Shown piece by piece: positions 1 to 5,926 of a DNA stretch of 39,327 bases. Origin of the DNA: Pseudomonadota bacterium (GTDB lineage: Bacteria > Pseudomonadota > Alphaproteobacteria > Kiloniellales > J153); assembly GCA_022572105.1 (NCBI GenBank), contig JACZWN010000003.1, positions 1 through 39,327 on the forward strand. The letters are read 5' to 3'. The notes under the pieces are model-generated. The model was not told where the DNA came from. It made no database searches and saw only the letters and a program-made list of their open reading frames with translations. Position 1 is the first letter of the stretch, and each line of letters opens with the position of its first letter. A program made the translations under genes and the position numbers.

Positions 1-1
1 G

Positions 2-124
2 AAGGCGCTCAATGGGGAGATGGAGACGGGCGTGCCACCGGAATCACCGAGGAAGCAGAAACTGAAGACTAGCCCGACGAAGAAACAGGTGCATTCAAAA
101 ACACGAGAGCCGGAGAATGGCTGA
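2..124 (+). CDS. C-terminal tail of an unknown protein (partial)
   Basis: An open frame enters from the left edge and ends at TGA 122-124. The 40 visible residues are hydrophilic and rich in lysine, proline and glutamate, and look like a disordered C-terminal tail. The stop overlaps the ATG of the next gene at 117, which would fit translational coupling. No domain is visible. A second frame is also open from base 1 to a TAG at 70-72, so this choice is tentative. Confidence 0.3.
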   Translation, partial: KALNGEMETGVPPESPRKQKLKTSPTKKQVHSKTREPENG

Positions 125-377
125 TAATGACGATAATGATAGTGACATTGAGGCCGCTTTCTATCGGGTGATTGATCGCTGGGAAGCGGAAGTGTTGGAG
201 AGCTTGAGAAAGGACGCGCAAATTTCAGGGCGTCCGATTGATCGCCGCTTGTTGGATGCTCGGCTAGAAACATTTAGGCAAGAACATCTCCAATCTCCCA
301 CTATTCGGCATGAGCGGGAATTACGCGAACTTCTAATTTCAGAGCTAACAGAGAGACTTCGGAACAAAATTCGATAG
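117..377 (+). CDS. small hypothetical protein, 86 aa
   Basis: I do not recognise this protein. It begins with a short run of Asp and Asn and is then strongly charged and probably alpha-helical throughout, with many Glu, Arg and Leu and no cysteine or membrane segment. A weak GGAG lies at 112-115, very close to the ATG, so translation may depend on coupling to the frame that ends at 124. Codon use is less GC-rich than in the core genes to the right, which fits accessory DNA. The stop codon lies inside a 13-base sequence that is repeated after the next gene. Confidence 0.5.
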   Translation: MADNDDNDSDIEAAFYRVIDRWEAEVLESLRKDAQISGRPIDRRLLDARLETFRQEHLQSPTIRHERELRELLISELTERLRNKIR

Positions 378-682
378 CCAGGTAGTGGGTCAGAGAGGAG
401 CGCATAGAATGCTTACTCGCAGCGAAATCCTAGAGAAGTTTGGATTGCCTGATCGTGCTGCCTTTGAAATGAACCCGGAACGCGACCCTCACGGAATATG
501 GAGGATCAAAGTCAGCTACGAAGGCGGCGCTGCCCTACACATGAGTCAGGGTCACGCGGCAAAGCTTGCTGATGTAATCCGTTCTGTCGATCAGCGTCTC
601 GCAGAACAGGTTGATGCCTGTATTGCAGAGGCGAGACGCTGATTCAAATATTTTCAAACTGACCTACTATCGATAGCCAGGT
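371..682 (+). repeat. 13-base direct repeat flanking a small gene
   Basis: The sequence TCGATAGCCAGGT occurs at 371-383 and again at 670-682 in the same orientation. The first copy contains the stop codon of the upstream gene. The two copies bracket the gene at 409-642. Confidence 0.6.
409..642 (+). CDS. small hypothetical protein, 77 aa
   Basis: I do not recognise the family. The ATG at 409 is preferred over the in-frame GTG at 385 because AGAGGAG at 394-400 sits at the right distance. The protein has a short N-terminal segment that resembles a helix-turn-helix start (LTRSEILEKFGLP), then a section rich in Gly and beta-formers, then a C-terminal helix rich in Ala, Asp and Glu. It has no signal peptide and no cysteines beyond one near the C-terminus. 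It lies 31 bases after the previous gene and may share a transcript with it. It belongs to the accessory region at the left of the window. Confidence 0.55.
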   Translation: MLTRSEILEKFGLPDRAAFEMNPERDPHGIWRIKVSYEGGAALHMSQGHAAKLADVIRSVDQRLAEQVDACIAEARR

Positions 683-1232
683 TGGTTTGCCAACCGGATA
701 ATTCCGACCGGTGATTACCGAGTGGCTGCCAAAAAAGTGTGTTTACGATCTAAACCAGACTTTTTGGGAATCGCCCGCCCGCGAGCCCACTTCCCAGCCC
801 CGCGCCGCTTCACCCTGGCCCTCAATGCCCGAAAGGGCATGGTTGCGATGGTCGACGCCCAAGCCGCTGCCCTCTGAGCGACGAGACGCACGGCCAGGCG
901 GCGCACCGACACCGCCAGGGCGCGTCTCTCACCCCGTATGCGCCGCGGGGCCTCCAGAGCCAAGATTGCGACAGCGGCGTGCTTTCCCGGGCTTGTGCGT
1001 CGTGGGCGCGGGCGCCAGAAGCCCGGGAAAGGTGCATAGCATCGCGATCCCGCTCCCGAAGCACCCGAGGTACCACCCGAGACCGAAATGCGCCCTATGG
1101 CCTCTCGCGAGCACGTCCGGGCGCGGCCTTTCGCGACCAATACGCGTGCGCGAGGCGAGAGAGGGGCGGATCGGGGGCGATGCGCGCCTCTCCCGGTATA
1201 GCGCCATTCGGCGGCCAAAAGGTAACCCTTCA
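683..1232. other. 550 bases without a convincing gene, rich in stem-loops
   Basis: Open frames on both strands here are Arg-, Pro- and Ala-rich and look like GC artefacts. The sequence does hold strong inverted repeats. At 825-840 a 6-base stem ATGCCC/GGGCAT is closed by GAAA. At 982-994 and 1019-1031 a perfect 13-base pair of arms (CTTTCCCGGGCTT and its complement) brackets a 24-base loop. At 1102-1108 and 1155-1161 arms CTCTCGC/GCGAGAG enclose a second pair GCACG/CGTGC. The stretch could be a structured RNA or decayed mobile DNA. I cannot match it to a known RNA family. Confidence 0.4.
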
Positions 1233-1303
1233 ATGACTAGGGCATATTCCTCGTCCGTACATGCGGCCCTCGCCCGAGCTCTCCAACTTCTAAGGCAGCC
1301 TGA

Positions 1304-1330
1304 AACCTCGTCCGACCGTCGGATGAGGTT
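1304..1330. repeat. 27-base near-perfect palindrome
   Basis: The arms AACCTC-G-TCCGAC and GTCGGA-T-GAGGTT are complementary apart from one G/T pair and meet at a single central C. It lies about 30 bases before the first in-frame palindromic module. It could be a protein-binding operator or a cruciform-forming element. Confidence 0.5.
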
Positions 1331-1359
1331 GGGTTGGCACGTTTACCAGGGGTGCCGTC

Positions 1360-1392
1360 TTAGCGAAAATTCCACTGGCGAAAAATCGCTAA
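1360..1392 (+). repeat. in-frame palindromic module, copy 1 (33 bases)
   Basis: The arms TTAGCG...CGCTAA extend to 8 bases (CTTAGCGA at 1359-1366, TCGCTAAG at 1386-1393). The loop reads AAATTCCACTGGCGAAAAA. It encodes LSENSTGEKSL. Confidence 0.7.
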
Positions 1393-1466
1393 GGGTTCAA
1401 CGGCAAAAACCCAGCAGCGGATTGCCGACGAATTGGGTGTTCCTAGGCGAACCGTTGCACGCCATC

Positions 1467-1499
1467 TTGGCCAAAATTCCACTGGCGAAAAATGGCCAA
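1467..1499 (+). repeat. in-frame palindromic module, copy 2 (33 bases)
   Basis: The stem is TTGGCCA/TGGCCAA, different from copy 1, while the 19-base loop is identical to that of copy 1. It encodes LGQNSTGEKWP and directly follows the helix-turn-helix. Confidence 0.7.
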
Positions 1500-1508
1500 A
1501 CGGCGGTC

Positions 1509-1541
1509 TTAGCGAAAATTCAACAGGCGAAAAACCGCTAA
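1509..1541 (+). repeat. in-frame palindromic module, copy 3 (33 bases)
   Basis: The stem is TTAGCG/CGCTAA. The loop differs from copies 1 and 2 only by synonymous changes in the Ser and Thr codons (TCA ACA for TCC ACT). It encodes LSENSTGEKPL and lies 9 bases after copy 2. Confidence 0.7.
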
Positions 1542-1595
1542 ACGGCGGCGAGGGCTCAACGCCGGACGCTTCGGGCGCTCACGACAACCGCCACC

Positions 1596-1628
1596 TTACC
1601 GAAAATTCAACAGGCGAAATTTCGGTGA
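1596..1628 (+). repeat. in-frame palindromic module, copy 4 (33 bases)
   Basis: The stem is TTACCGAAA/TTTCGGTGA, with one T-G pair, and is again different from the others. The loop core ATTCAACAGGCGAAA matches copy 3. It encodes LTENSTGEISV. Confidence 0.7.
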
Positions 1629-1717
1629 ACGGCGGCGGAGCGATACAATCGCCGGGTCCGAGAGACATTCGACGAATTGGCCTGAGTGAGCCAGGCGCGG
1701 CGGGTGTCAAGGGAACT

Positions 1718-1748
1718 GTCACAGAATAACGAAACGTTATATTGTGAC
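1718..1748. promoter_or_regulatory. 31-base palindrome directly before a start codon
   Basis: The arms GTCACA-ga-ATAACG and CGTTAT-at-TGTGAC are complementary around AAA. The palindrome ends two bases before the ATG at 1751, where a Shine-Dalgarno sequence would normally be, and it contains the stop codon of the preceding frame. It may be an operator or an RNA hairpin that controls translation of the gene at 1751. Confidence 0.5.
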
Positions 1749-1750
1749 GC

Positions 1751-2416
1751 ATGGCACGGACGCCCATCTTCGACAACCCGATGACGCCGGCCGAGCGCCA
1801 GCGCCGCTCACGCCAGGCGAAGCGCGAAGGTGTCCAATTGCGGGGCGGCCTTGGCGACCCGAAGTCCTTGGCGAGGATGCTCGGCGGCTCGCCTCAGTTC
1901 TATCGGGACATGTCCTATGTTCAGCAACACGGTGTTCCCGAATGGAAACAGTTGCTTGAAAACGGCAAGGGCAGAATGATCATCGGGGCGGCGGCTCAGC
2001 GCCAGATGGTCAAGTACCTGTCGCCGAAGGACCAACGCGACATGATCGAGATCGCGAAGGAGGACAAGAAACACGCGCTCGCGGTCTGGCGACTCTTGAA
2101 GGGGGCCTCGGAATCAAGTGAGACGCGGAAGGACTCGCCCTTCCGGCCTTGCCGTGCTTCCATCGGGGTGTTAGCAACCGGGGAGGCGATGATGGCTGAA
2201 AACAGCACCGGCCAAAAGGAGTCGAAGCGGCCATATGTTAGCGGCGTGTCTGACCTTAAAGTTACGCCAAACGGAGATACGTTGCTTTTCACCGTTCAAA
2301 CCGTGCCTATCCGGTTATCACCCACACCCACAACATCTAGGGTGCGCCCTCGCCTGCCGTTGAGTGTACACCCAACATATAGTGGGTGTGGGTTTCAACC
2401 GGATAGGCACGGTTGA
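1751..2416 (+). CDS. mobile-element-type hypothetical protein with an abnormal C-terminus
   Basis: The first 120 or so residues look like real protein. They start with MARTPIFDNPMTPAERQRRS, a basic N-terminus of a kind common in phage and plasmid proteins, followed by a helical charged domain. I do not know the function. From about residue 125 the composition changes and reads like translated non-coding DNA. A separate small gene then seems to begin in the same frame at 2192, and the last 40 residues are translated from a large palindrome. The original protein probably ended near 2,110-2,150 and lost its stop codon. No Shine-Dalgarno is present; a palindrome occupies that position. Confidence 0.45.
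   Translation: MARTPIFDNPMTPAERQRRSRQAKREGVQLRGGLGDPKSLARMLGGSPQFYRDMSYVQQHGVPEWKQLLENGKGRMIIGAAAQRQMVKYLSPKDQRDMIEIAKEDKKHALAVWRLLKGASESSETRKDSPFRPCRASIGVLATGEAMMAENSTGQKESKRPYVSGVSDLKVTPNGDTLLFTVQTVPIRLSPTPTTSRVRPRLPLSVHPTYSGCGFQPDRHG
2192..2416 (+). CDS. possible small gene, 3' end overwritten by a palindromic element
   Basis: A strong GGGGAGG at 2180-2186 precedes ATG 2192. The peptide starts MAENSTGQKESKRPYV and reads sensibly up to about LLFTVQT, where a 116-base palindrome begins at 2299. It shares the ENSTG core of the four modules upstream but uses different codons (AAC AGC ACC GGC). It lies in frame within the longer open frame from 1751. The function is unknown, and the real gene may have been cut short by insertion of the palindrome. 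Confidence 0.35.
   Translation: MAENSTGQKESKRPYVSGVSDLKVTPNGDTLLFTVQTVPIRLSPTPTTSRVRPRLPLSVHPTYSGCGFQPDRHG
2299..2414. repeat. 116-base palindromic element with 33-base arms
   Basis: The left arm consists of AACCGTGCCTATCCGGTT (2299-2316), three unpaired bases and ACCCACACCCAC (2320-2331). The right arm is the exact complement at 2382-2393 and 2397-2414, again with three unpaired bases between. The 50-base centre is unique sequence. It resembles a miniature inverted-repeat element. I see no flanking target duplication. Confidence 0.65.
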
Positions 2417-2586
2417 TTTGATGAGGCGGGGGCCAACAAATCCACTATTGGGCGACACGAGAGGATTTGCGGGCCATCACCCATTGCGGAGGTGAATTTG
2501 TGGGCGCACGCGCAGGAGCAGACTTGAAAATACGCCGGGCAGAATACACGACGGATTCCGCCTGGTTACCGTTCGACGCAACATTG

Positions 2587-2865
2587 TCACTCAATCACAC
2601 GCGGATGCTTTCTTTCGTCATGAAGCTCGTATCTCCCATCGGGTCGCAGGAATAGAAACTGCTTTGAGGCATTCCAGCGGTGTCTTGCTGGAACCAAATT
2701 GATGGTCCGGGCCATGAAGTGCTGCCAGATCGTATCGTCACTCCATTCCCCACGACTTTTGACACGGTCATATAACTCAGAACAGGAAATCACCTCATCT
2801 GCACTGATGACTTCCCTCATCACCTCATCGCAGCTTTCGCCATTATACCCCTTTGTTGCTCCCAT
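2587..2865 (-). CDS. small DUF7669-like, winged-helix-like protein, 92 aa
   Basis: The start ATG overlaps the stop of the nuclease gene by one base (TAATG), so the two are translationally coupled. The sequence has the pattern SCSELYDRVKSRGEWSDDTIW, then a stretch around NLVPARHRWNASKQFLFLRPDGRYEL. This looks like a small winged-helix fold ending in a beta hairpin, and it reminds me of the family named DUF7669, which I could not check. A DNA-binding role is inferred from the fold pattern. Being encoded with a nuclease that has a palindromic operator, it could be a partner or regulator of that nuclease. GC content is clearly lower than in the core genes. Confidence 0.6.
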   Translation of the reverse strand: MGATKGYNGESCDEVMREVISADEVISCSELYDRVKSRGEWSDDTIWQHFMARTINLVPARHRWNASKQFLFLRPDGRYELHDERKHPRVIE

Positions 2866-3668
2866 TAGGATTCTCCCTCACGGTCCTTGATCATCGCGGT
2901 CTCCTTGAGCACTTCCAGTTGGCCATCGTCAGACAGGAAGAAAAAAGCTACGTCGGAAACGAGGCTGCCATACCTCTCAAGCCACTTCTCCGGCACACGC
3001 CGGTCATTTCCAAACACGAGAAATTTCTTCTCGGCATCGCATTTTTCGAGGAGCCACACATATTCGGCGATCACCGAGAATTTCGCGGGCGGTAAGCGTT
3101 CTCCCTCCACCATGGTGAAATACTTTGCATCCCCGACCACTTTCCCATCGGATGATGTCATATCGAAAACCTTATTGACTCCCGGCGACTTTCCCGGGGC
3201 AAGACTTATTACGTAGGCATCGGACATCACCCAACGGGCCAGTTGCTCAAAGAGAGTGTGCGTTGACCCGGCGTGCCTATCTGACGCGGTTTGAGCTGCT
3301 GTAATTTCTGTCGTCTGTGCATCGAGTCCGCGTTTTTCATTTTGGACAACACCACCCTCGGACATCTCTCCGCCTTTTTCAGGAGCGCTCCTCAATACCC
3401 GCTCAAACACCAGCGTCTCATCGCTAAGATCGACGTTCCGCGCTTTCCATCCTGCCCGTTGCCAGGACTGGGCATGTGTATGACTCCCAGAATTGCTCTG
3501 GTTCGCCCACCACGCTTGGTAGGTCCTCGCACTCTTAGGCAGGGGGAAACCAAGAATCGCTTCAACTTCTGCGAACGATGCATGCCACCTATCCTTAACA
3601 AATATCCGCAAGAAGTCATGCAATGGAGAATATTTCCCTGTGACAGCGGTATTTCCTGTCTCGTTCAT
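2865..3668 (-). CDS. DUF7662 plus PD-(D/E)XK nuclease-like protein, 267 aa
   Basis: Residues 11-92 match the pattern of DUF7662 (YSPLHDFL, then SFAEVEAILGFPLPKSAR, AWWAN, W-AGW, VDL), a probable DNA-recognition domain. Residues 95-135 are a polar linker. Residues 136-255 look like a restriction-type nuclease, with Asp169 followed by Asp180-Ala-Lys182, a D...DxK site, and alternating hydrophobic strands such as KKFLVFGN and VAFFFL. A role in cleaving foreign or modified DNA is inferred. No methyltransferase is seen nearby. GGAG lies about 8 bases before the ATG. The promoter carries a perfect 23-base palindrome. Base composition differs from the core genes, which points to acquired DNA. Confidence 0.65.
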   Translation of the reverse strand: MNETGNTAVTGKYSPLHDFLRIFVKDRWHASFAEVEAILGFPLPKSARTYQAWWANQSNSGSHTHAQSWQRAGWKARNVDLSDETLVFERVLRSAPEKGGEMSEGGVVQNEKRGLDAQTTEITAAQTASDRHAGSTHTLFEQLARWVMSDAYVISLAPGKSPGVNKVFDMTSSDGKVVGDAKYFTMVEGERLPPAKFSVIAEYVWLLEKCDAEKKFLVFGNDRRVPEKWLERYGSLVSDVAFFFLSDDGQLEVLKETAMIKDREGES

Positions 3669-3697
3669 GGCAGAGTCTCCATGATACCCGTGTTTAT

Positions 3698-3726
3698 ATT
3701 ACAACACGTGTAACACGTGTTGTTCA
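3698..3726 (-). promoter_or_regulatory. promoter of the nuclease cassette with a 23-base operator
   Basis: Reading the minus strand, TGAACA (3726-3721) and TGTAAT (3703-3698) stand 17 bases apart and could be -35 and -10 hexamers. A perfect palindrome, arms ACAACACGTGT and ACACGTGTTGT around a central A (3701-3723), fills the spacer and touches both hexamers. That is the layout of a repressor-controlled promoter. The start codon lies 30 bases downstream of the -10. Confidence 0.5.
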
Positions 3727-4731
3727 GTGATGCAATTGGATTCTTGACCGATGCACCCCCCTTCGTTTTCGAGAAACTTGATATTCAACGGATAGATGAC
3801 TGGCGCATGCGGAAATTTGAGAGGTCTGGCCCCCCGCCCACAGTAGCCGCCCTAACCGCCCGTCGACTGCAGCGAGGCCGGCGAAGATCAGGGCCATGCC
3901 GGCGAAGGCGGCGGCGTCCGGGCGCTCGCCGAGCACGAAGGTACCGAGCAGCAGCGCGCTGACCGGGACGAGAAAGGTGACCAGGAGCAGGTTGGTGGCC
4001 CCGACCGCGGCCAAGATGCGGAAGTAGATCAGGTAGGCGAGCGCGGTGCTCAGGAGCGCGAGGCCCAGCACCGCGGCCCAGGTGAGCGCGCCCGGGCTGG
4101 CCTGCCAAGGCCGTTCCACGACGAGCGCCAGCGGCAGGGTCAGGACCGCGCTGCAGGTGACCATGCCGGCCGCGGCGACGGCCGGCGGCAGGCCCTTGAA
4201 GCGGCGCCCGTAGATGCCGGCACAGGCGTAGCTGAAGGCGGCGCCAAGGACCGCGACCTGGGCCAGCCCCTGGGCGCCGAGCGCGCCCAGGACGTCCGGC
4301 CCGACCAGGACCGCCACGCCGCCCAGGCCGAGCAACACGCCGAGCGCGCGGTTGGGCGTCATTCGCTCGTCCCGGGTCAGAAGGTGGGCCAGCGTCACGG
4401 CAAAGAGCGGCGTGGTGGCGTTGAGGATCGAGGCGAGGCCGCTGTCGATGGTGACCTGGCCCCAGACGATCAGGCTGAACGGGATCAGGTTGTTGAGTGC
4501 GCCCATGACCAGGAACGCGCCCCAGAGCCCGGGCGCGCCCGGCATGCGCCGGCCGCTCAGATAGACGAAGGCGACGAGCGCCACGGCCGCGATGCCGACC
4601 CGGCCGAGCACCACGGTGAAGGGGCCGAGCTCGCCCAGCGCGACCTCACTGAAGAAGAACGACCCGCCCCACAAGACCGATAATGTAACCAGCAGCAGCC
4701 AGTCCCGGCCCGCCATGGTCGGGCTTTGCAT
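3724..4731 (-). CDS. EamA/DMT-superfamily transporter with a foreign C-terminal tail
   Basis: This is a ten-helix inner-membrane permease of the drug/metabolite transporter type. Two EamA halves are visible: WGGSFFFSEVALGELGPF near the start, and a second repeat beginning around residue 155, with hydrophobic segments throughout. The substrate cannot be predicted. GGGGA precedes the ATG at 4731, and an ATG at 4716 is an alternative. Family members are about 290-300 residues. Here the last 38 or so (QTSQISACASHLSVEYQV onward) are charged, cysteine- and histidine-containing and unlike the family, and they lie in lower-GC DNA. The native 3' end was evidently replaced at about 3,830-3,840 by the accessory region. 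Confidence 0.8.
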   Translation of the reverse strand: MQSPTMAGRDWLLLVTLSVLWGGSFFFSEVALGELGPFTVVLGRVGIAAVALVAFVYLSGRRMPGAPGLWGAFLVMGALNNLIPFSLIVWGQVTIDSGLASILNATTPLFAVTLAHLLTRDERMTPNRALGVLLGLGGVAVLVGPDVLGALGAQGLAQVAVLGAAFSYACAGIYGRRFKGLPPAVAAAGMVTCSAVLTLPLALVVERPWQASPGALTWAAVLGLALLSTALAYLIYFRILAAVGATNLLLVTFLVPVSALLLGTFVLGERPDAAAFAGMALIFAGLAAVDGRLGRLLWAGGQTSQISACASHLSVEYQVSRKRRGVHRSRIQLHH

Positions 4732-4894
4732 CGCGTCCCCATCCTAGCCGTGGAATTTCCGAGCGATTTACCGGCCTGCCGGCACCGCTTTCTATCCGAA
4801 TCCTGCGGGCCTACCCGCGCGGCGGCCGGTGGGGCGTGGCGAAAAGCGAGCCGCGCTTGCGCGCGTCCCCGGGCGGTGTCATAAGAGTCCTTTA

Positions 4895-5926
4895 ATGACC
4901 GCACCGGGGCTCGCCGCCGCCAATCTTGGCTACGCCCACCGCCATCTCCTCGGCATCGAGGGGCTTTCGGCGGACGAAATTTCGTTCCTCCTGGACCTTT
5001 CGGAAAACTACGTCGAGCTGAGCCGGCGCGGCAACAAGAAGACCGCGCTCCTGCGCGGGCTCACGATCATCAACCTGTTCTTCGAAAACTCGACGCGCAC
5101 GCGCACCTCCTTCGAGCTGGCGGGCAAGCGCCTGGGCGCCGACGTCATCAACATGTCGGTCGCCTGGAGCTCGATCAAGAAGGGCGAGACCCTGATCGAC
5201 ACGGCGATGACCTTGAACGCCATGCACCCGGACGTTCTGGTCGTACGCCACCCGGATTCGGGCGCGGTCAAGCTGCTCTCGGAGAAGGTCACCTGCGCGG
5301 TCATCAACGCCGGCGACGGCTCCCACGAGCACCCGACCCAGGCGCTCCTCGACGGGCTCACCATCCGGCGCCGGACCGGCCGGCTCGAGGGCCTCATCGT
5401 CGCCATCTGCGGCGACATCCTGCACTCCCGCGTGGCGCGCTCCAACATTCAGCTGCTGGGCATCATGGGCGCGCGCGTGCGCGTCGTCGCCCCGCCGACG
5501 CTGCTGCCGGCCGCGGTCGAGCGCCTCGGCGTCGAGGTCTTCTTCGACATGAAAGAGGCGCTCAAGGACTGCGATATCGTGATGATGCTGCGCCTGCAGA
5601 CCGAGCGCATGCACGGCACCTTCGTGCCCTCGACCCGCGAGTACTTCCGCTTCTACGGCCTCGACGCCGACAAGCTGAAGGCGGCCAAGCCGGACGCCTC
5701 GATCATGCATCCCGGGCCCATGAACCGGGGCATCGAGATCGACAGCGAGCTGGCCGACGACATCGACCGCTCGCTCATCCGCGAGCAGGTCGAGATGGGC
5801 GTCGCCGTGCGCATGGCCTGCCTCGACGCCCTGACCCAGGACCTGCGCGGCCACAACCTGGCGGCCGCAGAGGTCGGCCCAGAGGTCGGCCCAGAGGTCG
5901 GCTCCGGGGCCGGCGCCCGGTCATGA
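4895..5926 (+). CDS. pyrB: aspartate carbamoyltransferase catalytic subunit
   Basis: It makes N-carbamoyl-aspartate from carbamoyl phosphate and aspartate in pyrimidine synthesis. The phosphate-binding motif [13 protein letters not shown] is at residues 62-74. [11 protein letters not shown] and HPGPMNRG, both typical, follow. I chose ATG 4895, which gives 343 residues; upstream in-frame codons encode an Arg-rich stretch unlike the family. The protein is longer than the usual 305-320 because of a C-terminal tail of tandem Glu-Val-Gly-Pro repeats, produced by a 12-base duplication. The stop overlaps the pyrC start (ATGA), so the two are coupled. It opens a plus-strand run that continues to rnr. 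Confidence 0.95.
   Translation: MTAPGLAAANLGYAHRHLLGIEGLSADEISFLLDLSENYVELSRRGNKKTALLRGLTIINLFFENSTRTRTSFELAGKRLGADVINMSVAWSSIKKGETLIDTAMTLNAMHPDVLVVRHPDSGAVKLLSEKVTCAVINAGDGSHEHPTQALLDGLTIRRRTGRLEGLIVAICGDILHSRVARSNIQLLGIMGARVRVVAPPTLLPAAVERLGVEVFFDMKEALKDCDIVMMLRLQTERMHGTFVPSTREYFRFYGLDADKLKAAKPDASIMHPGPMNRGIEIDSELADDIDRSLIREQVEMGVAVRMACLDALTQDLRGHNLAAAEVGPEVGPEVGSGAGARS
5869..5902 (+). repeat. 12-base tandem repeat in the pyrB 3' end
   Basis: The unit AGAGGTCGGCCC is present nearly three times, in frame, and encodes the repeated tail of PyrB. Confidence 0.8.

Larger units (their letters stand above)
1233..1729 (+). pseudogene. helix-turn-helix protein of mobile-element type, reading frame broken once
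   Basis: Two frames join into one plausible protein. The first runs from ATG 1233 to about 1409, and the second from about 1409 to TAA 1727-1729. The join needs a -1 shift at five adenines (1405-1409). Just after it comes a clear helix-turn-helix, QQRIADELGVPRRTVARHL, like those in ParB-type and phage regulatory proteins. The rest is a low-complexity linker made largely of repeated ENSTGE peptides, each encoded by a 33-base palindrome. The protein is probably a truncated or decayed DNA-binding protein of a plasmid, phage or integrative element. Whether the shift is a mutation, a sequencing error or programmed slippage cannot be told from one sequence. Confidence 0.45.

Noticed and set aside
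711-1541. Long plus-strand open frame of 276 codons and its minus-strand mirror at 715-1233
   Set aside because: Arg-, Pro- and Ala-rich composition without domain pattern; typical of chance frames in GC-rich DNA. Only the part after 1233 has protein-like content.
1360-1541. KorB-type operators (TTTAGC...GCTAAA)
   Set aside because: The TTAGCG arms resemble such sites, but the arms are 21 bases apart and the other copies use unrelated stems.
1360-1628. CRISPR array
   Set aside because: The repeats are palindromic but their stems differ, the spacing is irregular (74, 9 and 54 bases), and no cas gene is present.
2299-2414. Integron attC site
   Set aside because: The length and folded shape would fit, but the ends do not match the RYYYAAC and GTTRRRY boxes, and there is no integrase or second site in the window.
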